Source: Ruminococcaceae bacterium UBA5396
GTDB lineage: Bacteria > Bacillota > Clostridia > Oscillospirales > Acutalibacteraceae
Assembly (NCBI GenBank): GCA_002410715.1
Contig: DHOG01000097.1
Location: 5,342-14,942, forward strand
DNA length: 9,601 nucleotides
Direction of reading: 5' to 3'
Shown here in pieces: positions 6,420-9,601 of the stretch. Numbering within the stretch: position 1 is the first letter of the stretch; each line of letters begins with the position of its first letter. Below the pieces are notes generated by a model. The model was not told the DNA's origin. It searched no databases and saw only the letters and a program-made list of their open reading frames with translations. A program made the translations under genes and the position numbers.

Positions 6420-8153
6420 ATGAAAAATTCCGGATTTACCCGCCTTCTCCGCAGTCTTGCAAAATATCGTCTTCTGATTATTGGCATGCTGCTCTCTTCC
6501 GCTGTGGGCAATACAATGCTTTTGCTTGCGCCCAGGCACATTGCAAAAGCAATTGATTTGATTGCACCGTTAAACGGCGATTATTCACTTTTGCTGCAAG
6601 AGCTTGTCATCCTCGGAGCCCTCTATGTATCAGGCGGAATTTTTACATGGCTGTCGATGGTGCTGGCGAATTCAGCCGCAAACCGGACGGTTCGTGACCT
6701 TCGGAATCAGCTGTTTGAAAAGCTGGCGCGCCTGCCCCTTGGATATTTCGACAACAATCCGCGGGGAGATATGATCAGCCGTTTTACAAATGATATAAAC
6801 GCAATATCCGACGGACTGAATCAAGGAGTCATCCAGCTGGTTTCGGGTATAATTACGGTTGTTCTTTCTTTGGTTTTTATGCTGACGCTCAACCCATACG
6901 TTACCCTCGTCGCCGTTTTTGTTATGCCCATAAGCTTTCTTATCGGGTTTTCTATTACAAAATACGGAAAAAGCAAATTCAAGGAGCAAAGCCGCGTTTT
7001 GGGTCAGCTGAACGGATATGCCGAGGAAACCATCAGCAGTCATCATACCGTAAAAGCCTTCGGGTATGAAAAGGCTGCCGATACACGCTTTGGTGAGATA
7101 AACCGCCAGCTTTACGAATGCGGCTACCGTGCACAGTTTGCATCGGCGCTTGTCAATCCTTCCACCCGATTTGTCAATAATATTGCCTATGTTCTGGTCG
7201 GTGTTCTGGGCATCATTGCGGTATTGCGCAACACCCTGACGGTGGGAGGGGTAGCCGGGTTTCTGACCTATACCGCCCAGTTTTCCAAGCCGTTTAATGA
7301 AATCACCGCAGTTACCATGCAGCTGCAGCTCGCCATGGCCTCGGCAAGGCGGGTATTTGGGCTGCTGGATGAGGAGGAGCTGAGACAATCCACGGTTTCC
7401 GAGAATCTTCCCGGCGGATTGGGCTTGGTTGAGTTCAAGGATGTATGTTTTTCCTATCAACCCGAAACGCCCCTAATTAAGAATTTAAACCTTTCGGTAC
7501 GCCCTGGCGAAACCATAGCAATTGTAGGGCCAACCGGCGCCGGAAAAACCACCCTTGTCAACCTGCTGATGCGGTTTTATGAGATTGACAGCGGTTCTAT
7601 CCTGATTGACGGCGAAGATATCACATCCCTCACAAGGGAAAGCCTCCGCCGTAGCTTCGGGATGGTTTTACAGGATACATGGCTTTTTTCGGGCACGGTG
7701 CGGGATAACATCGCATACGGTAAACCGAAGGCTACCGACATCGAAATAGAGCAAGCGGCACGTGCAGCACACGCCCACAGCTTTATACGCCGGCTTCCCG
7801 ATGGTTATAACACTCCCATCACCGAGGATGGCGGAAATCTTTCGCAGGGACAAAAACAGCTCCTGACAATCGCACGTGCCATGCTGCTTGATCCCCCCAT
7901 GCTTATTCTGGATGAGGCAACCAGCTCGGTGGATATTGTTACAGAGATCCGAATCCAGCGGGCTTTTCGAAAGCTGATGCAGGGCAAGACCACCTTTATT
8001 ATTGCACACAGGTTGTCCACAATTCGTGATGCCGACCGTATCCTGGTATTGAATCAGGGTGATGTTGTTGAACAGGGGTCCCATTCCGAACTGCTTGGTC
8101 TGGGAGGATTTTACAGTCGGCTGTATCAGTCACAATTTGCTCCAAGTGAATGA
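6420..8153 (+). CDS. Heterodimeric ABC exporter, catalytic subunit (BmrD/TM288-like)
   Basis: A 577-residue half-transporter with an N-terminal six-helix membrane domain (about 15-310) and a C-terminal nucleotide-binding domain. Walker A is GPTGAGKTT (370-378), the Q-loop is Q418, Walker B is LILDE with D498 and catalytic E499, and the H-loop is H530 in IAHR. The signature motif is LSQGQ (474-478), in place of LSGGQ. In the dimer, this subunit's intact Walker A/B and His face the partner's perfect LSGGQ and make the hydrolytic site. Its altered LSQGQ faces the partner's degenerate half-site. The same arrangement is known in TM287/288. The start is ATG 6420-6422, since GAGGAG (6407-6412) lies 7 nt upstream; a TTG five codons earlier overlaps that site. 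A 116-nt gap with a hairpin separates it from the first subunit gene, but cotranscription is likely. Confidence 0.93.
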   Translation: MKNSGFTRLLRSLAKYRLLIIGMLLSSAVGNTMLLLAPRHIAKAIDLIAPLNGDYSLLLQELVILGALYVSGGIFTWLSMVLANSAANRTVRDLRNQLFEKLARLPLGYFDNNPRGDMISRFTNDINAISDGLNQGVIQLVSGIITVVLSLVFMLTLNPYVTLVAVFVMPISFLIGFSITKYGKSKFKEQSRVLGQLNGYAEETISSHHTVKAFGYEKAADTRFGEINRQLYECGYRAQFASALVNPSTRFVNNIAYVLVGVLGIIAVLRNTLTVGGVAGFLTYTAQFSKPFNEITAVTMQLQLAMASARRVFGLLDEEELRQSTVSENLPGGLGLVEFKDVCFSYQPETPLIKNLNLSVRPGETIAIVGPTGAGKTTLVNLLMRFYEIDSGSILIDGEDITSLTRESLRRSFGMVLQDTWLFSGTVRDNIAYGKPKATDIEIEQAARAAHAHSFIRRLPDGYNTPITEDGGNLSQGQKQLLTIARAMLLDPPMLILDEATSSVDIVTEIRIQRAFRKLMQGKTTFIIAHRLSTIRDADRILVLNQGDVVEQGSHSELLGLGGFYSRLYQSQFAPSE

Positions 8154-8254
8154 TATTTCGTAGGGTATTTACGAGGGGTGCGCACTGTGTTGTCTGCGGC
8201 AACTCTAGAACGGCAAGAGAAGGCAAGAGCAGAGCCCTTGCCCTACATATATCA
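8151..8254. repeat. Inverted-repeat element of about 100 bp after the second exporter gene
   Basis: The left arm has TGATAT (8151-8156) and GTAGGG (8160-8165); the right arm has CCCTAC (8241-8246) and ATATCA (8249-8254). They can pair as two 6-bp helices separated by a 3x2 internal loop. Inside lie a GTGCGCAC palindrome (8178-8185), a GTTG/CAAC hairpin (8189-8203) and the second copy of the repeated hairpin (8222-8244). The element begins at the exporter stop codon. It looks like a degraded palindromic intergenic repeat (MITE/REP-like) or a structured 3' untranslated region. It encodes nothing convincing. Confidence 0.45.
8222..8244 (+). repeat. Second copy of the 23-nt hairpin-forming repeat
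   Basis: These 23 bases are identical to 6311-6333. Here the stem is shorter, GGCAAG pairing with CTTGCC (6 bp), because the flanks that extend the stem in the first copy differ. No U-tract follows (the next bases are ACATATAT). Confidence 0.8.
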
Positions 8255-8361
8255 TGAAAATTTGGGGTGCCTGCAGGCGGCAATATCAAACCAAGCCCCG
8301 TATTGTATTTCCATCAGCCCGATTTACTCAAAAGACAGTGCAAGGCATTTAAGTTTTTTGC

Positions 8362-8390
8362 TTGACTATGGCAAATCGTGCTGTTATAAT
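8362..8390 (+). promoter_or_regulatory. Near-consensus sigma-A promoter of rpsF-ssb-rpsR
   Basis: TTGACT (8362-8367, 5/6) and a perfect TATAAT (8385-8390) are separated by exactly 17 nt. Transcription should start near 8396-8398, giving a leader of about 110 nt before rpsF. The strength suits a ribosomal protein operon. Confidence 0.85.
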
Positions 8391-8396
8391 ACCATA

Positions 8397-8507
8397 GTGC
8401 TTATTATGGACAGTATGCCTATAGGTGGCATTGTGTCTGTTTGAGGGCGCAGATATCCTTGCTCCGGTAGACTGCCGGGGCCATTAGACCATGAGGAGGT
8501 GCAACAA
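8397..8507 (+). promoter_or_regulatory. Structured 5' leader of rpsF, candidate S6:S18 autoregulatory RNA
   Basis: The leader contains TGCC/GGCA (8415-8430) and a stable hairpin of about 9 bp, with GCTCCGGTA (8461-8469) pairing with TGCCGGGGC (8473-8481) around a GAC triloop. It ends 11 nt before GAGGAGG. An inverted repeat CCATA/TATGG (8392-8409) spans the start site. Many bacteria have an RNA in this position that binds the S6:S18 complex and represses the operon; a CCG trinucleotide is a conserved feature of that motif, and CCG is present in this hairpin. I did not match the full consensus, so assignment rests on position, structure and CCG only. No U-tract follows the hairpin, which argues against attenuation by termination. 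Confidence 0.45.
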
Positions 8508-8804
8508 ATGTCCACAGTAAAAGGTTCTTATGAAGCCGTTTTGATTTATTCCATGACACTTGGTGAAGACGGTATAACAGCGATCGGTGATAAATTTAAG
8601 ACGCTTATCGAGCAGAATTCCGAATCGTGCGAAGCAGACGAGTGGGGCAAGCGCAGGCTGGCTTATCCGATTAATGACGAAAATGAAGGCTTTTATGTAC
8701 TTTACAAATTCGTCAGCTCACCGGACTTCCCTGCTGAGCTTGACCGTGTCTGTAAAATTACCGAAGGTGTATTGCGATCTTTGATTATCCGCAACGATAA
8801 GTGA
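8508..8804 (+). CDS. rpsF: 30S ribosomal protein S6
   Basis: A 98-residue protein of normal S6 length. Recognisable blocks are YEAVLIYSMTL (8-18), the EWGKRRLAYPINDENEGFY strand-turn-strand (45-63), which contains the rRNA/S18-facing segment, and ITEGVLRSLIIR (84-95). S6 binds S18 and joins the platform of the small subunit. I place the start at ATG 8508-8510, because GAGGAGG (8493-8499) is 8 nt upstream; an in-frame GTG three codons earlier overlaps that site. It is the first gene of an operon with ssb and rpsR, the usual bacterial order, and ssb follows after 13 nt. Expression is probably strong from the promoter at 8362-8390 and may be feedback-controlled through the leader. Confidence 0.97.
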   Translation: MSTVKGSYEAVLIYSMTLGEDGITAIGDKFKTLIEQNSESCEADEWGKRRLAYPINDENEGFYVLYKFVSSPDFPAELDRVCKITEGVLRSLIIRNDK

Positions 8805-8817
8805 AGGAGGAGCAAAA

Positions 8818-9273
8818 ATGCTGAATGTAGTTTGTTTAATGGGAAGACTCGGTTCTGACCCTGAGCTAAAGTATACTCCATCACAGGTTCCGGTAACGAA
8901 TTTTAGCATTGCGGTTCAACGTTCTTATCAACCCAAAAACGGGCAGGAAAGACAAACCGATTGGATTGACATTGTAGCCTGGCGTGGTACAGCTGAATTT
9001 ATTTCACGTTATTTCCGCAAGGGTTCAATGATTGTTGTCAACGGTTCTATACAGACCCGTTCTTACACCGACAAAGACGGCAACAAGCGTACGGCTTTTG
9101 AAGTTGTTGCCGACAACGTATTCTTTGGTGAATCCAAGCGTGACGGCGGTGCTTCGCCTTCAGGACGCTATGATTCACAGGTTCCGCAGTTCAGTGAGCC
9201 TCAGCCGGCATTTTCAACCGCCTCTTCCGGCGATTTTGAAGAAATTGTTGGCGATGATGAGCTTCCGTTTTAA
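8818..9273 (+). CDS. ssb: Single-stranded DNA-binding protein
   Basis: A 151-residue SSB. The OB-fold occupies about residues 1-105: MLNVVCLMGRLGSDPELKYT, then VTNFSIAVQR, TDWIDIVAWRGTAEF, and FRKGSMIVVNGSIQTRSYTD. A short Ser/Gly/Pro/Gln-containing linker follows, and the acidic tip DDELPF (146-151), the docking site for replication and repair partners, is intact. SSB coats single-stranded DNA during replication, recombination and repair. AAGGAGG overlaps the rpsF stop codon and lies 7 nt before the ATG, so translation may be coupled. rpsR follows after about 38 nt. At 151 residues it is of ordinary length for Firmicutes. Confidence 0.97.
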   Translation: MLNVVCLMGRLGSDPELKYTPSQVPVTNFSIAVQRSYQPKNGQERQTDWIDIVAWRGTAEFISRYFRKGSMIVVNGSIQTRSYTDKDGNKRTAFEVVADNVFFGESKRDGGASPSGRYDSQVPQFSEPQPAFSTASSGDFEEIVGDDELPF

Positions 9274-9311
9274 TGCGGAAAATGATTTTTCAGTAAAGGA
9301 GGCCAATGACC

Positions 9312-9572
9312 ATGGCTGATAGACCCGATAGACCCGAACGTTCAGAACGTCCGGGACGCCGTAAAGGCCGCCGCAAGGTGTGCAGCTTCTGCGTTGATAA
9401 AATCGATTATATCGATTATAAGGATGTTGCGCGTCTGCGCCGTTGTATGTCCGAGAGGGCAAAGATTCTTCCCCGCCGCGTGACAGGCACCTGTGCCGGA
9501 CACCAGCGCGAAATGACGGTTGCAATTAAACGCGCGCGTCACATTGCTCTGCTCCCCTTCGAGAGTGAATAA
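9312..9572 (+). CDS. rpsR: 30S ribosomal protein S18, cysteine-containing (zinc-type) form
   Basis: An 86-residue S18 with a basic Arg/Pro-rich N terminus and the conserved core [47 protein letters not shown]18 binds S6 on the 30S platform. CSFC (C24, C27) together with C61 and H64 in GTCAGH forms a plausible zinc site, the 'C+' version of S18; B. subtilis S18 lacks these cysteines. C45 is an additional cysteine where Phe is common. I prefer ATG 9312-9314, because AAGGAGG (9296-9302) is 9 nt upstream. The ATG two codons earlier (9306) is only 3 nt from that site but cannot be fully excluded. A terminator overlaps the stop codon, so this is the last gene of the operon. Confidence 0.96.
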   Translation: MADRPDRPERSERPGRRKGRRKVCSFCVDKIDYIDYKDVARLRRCMSERAKILPRRVTGTCAGHQREMTVAIKRARHIALLPFESE

Positions 9573-9592
9573 AAAAGTGCTTCGCACTTTTT
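9572..9592 (+). terminator. Intrinsic terminator of rpsF-ssb-rpsR
   Basis: AAAAAGTGC (9572-9580) and GCACTTTTT (9584-9592) form a 9-bp stem with a TTC loop. The run of T in the right arm serves as the U-tract, and the left arm begins at the last base of the rpsR stop codon. The GC core is only 4 bp, but the A-tract/hairpin/T-tract layout is classic and would also work for transcription entering from the right. Confidence 0.75.
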
Positions 9593-9601
9593 CAAAGATG
9601 C

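Larger units (their letters stand above)
8154..8507. other. Intergenic region between the exporter and the rpsF operon
   Basis: This 354-nt gap holds, from left to right, the inverted-repeat element (to 8254), a stretch without recognisable features except a GCCTGCAGGC palindrome (8269-8278), the rpsF promoter (8362-8390) and the structured leader. An 88-codon open frame across 8178-8444 covers both the repeat and the promoter, has no good ribosome site and resembles no known family, so I do not call it a gene. Confidence 0.7.

Noticed and set aside
6672..7460. Minus-strand open frame of 262 codons
   Set aside because: Entirely antisense to the second ABC exporter gene, without a known domain; long antisense frames are common opposite such genes.
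7668..8084. Minus-strand open frame of 138 codons
   Set aside because: Antisense to the nucleotide-binding domain of the second exporter subunit; no domain or ribosome site.
8222..8244. CRISPR-type repeat together with 6311-6333
   Set aside because: Only two copies nearly 2 kb apart with a gene between them, no spacer periodicity and no cas genes.
8178..8444. Plus-strand open frame of 88 codons before rpsF
   Set aside because: Runs through the repeat element and the rpsF promoter and start site, has no ribosome site and no family resemblance.

Overview
The window looks like chromosome of a Gram-positive, Clostridia-type Firmicute, probably in or near the Oscillospiraceae/Ruminococcaceae. 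The evidence is strong AGGAGG-type ribosome binding sites, sigma-A style promoters, the rpsF-ssb-rpsR order with an SSB tail ending DDELPF, a cysteine-containing (zinc-type) S18, and a BmrC/BmrD-like heterodimeric ABC exporter. This placement is inferred from family resemblance; no 16S or other marker is present.

Left part, minus strand (1-4351). The 5' end of a DNA polymerase I gene (polA, 97 codons) runs off the left edge. To its right, all on the minus strand, is a small sugar-catabolism cluster. In order of transcription it encodes an AraC-family regulator (3476-4351), a TIM-barrel sugar isomerase/epimerase (2385-3350), a Gfo/Idh/MocA NAD(P)-dependent oxidoreductase (1247-2311) and a ThuA-like protein (485-1231). 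A strong 14-bp hairpin terminator lies at 437-472. The three enzymes resemble sets in which a glycoside or sugar is first oxidised by the Gfo/Idh/MocA enzyme and then isomerised, cleaved or rearranged. The substrate cannot be read from the sequence, and no transporter or glycosidase is encoded here.

Middle, plus strand (4570-8153). A 218-bp divergent intergenic region carries a near-consensus promoter for the AraC gene and a weaker candidate promoter with a direct repeat for the plus strand. Two half-transporter ABC exporter genes follow, each 577 residues from its preferred start. Their nucleotide-binding domains are degenerate in complementary ways: the first has Asp for the catalytic Glu and Gln for the H-loop His, and the second has LSQGQ for LSGGQ. 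They therefore should form a heterodimeric exporter with one catalytic and one non-hydrolysing ATP site. An identical 23-nt hairpin-forming sequence occurs between the two genes and again after the second. The downstream copy lies inside a larger inverted-repeat element of about 100 bp.

Right part, plus strand (8362-9592). A near-consensus promoter and a 110-nt structured leader precede the ribosomal/replication operon rpsF-ssb-rpsR (S6, SSB, S18), which closes with a short intrinsic terminator. The leader is in the position where S6:S18 autoregulatory RNAs are found and contains a stable CCG-containing hairpin. No tRNA, rRNA, CRISPR array, transposase or prophage gene was seen.
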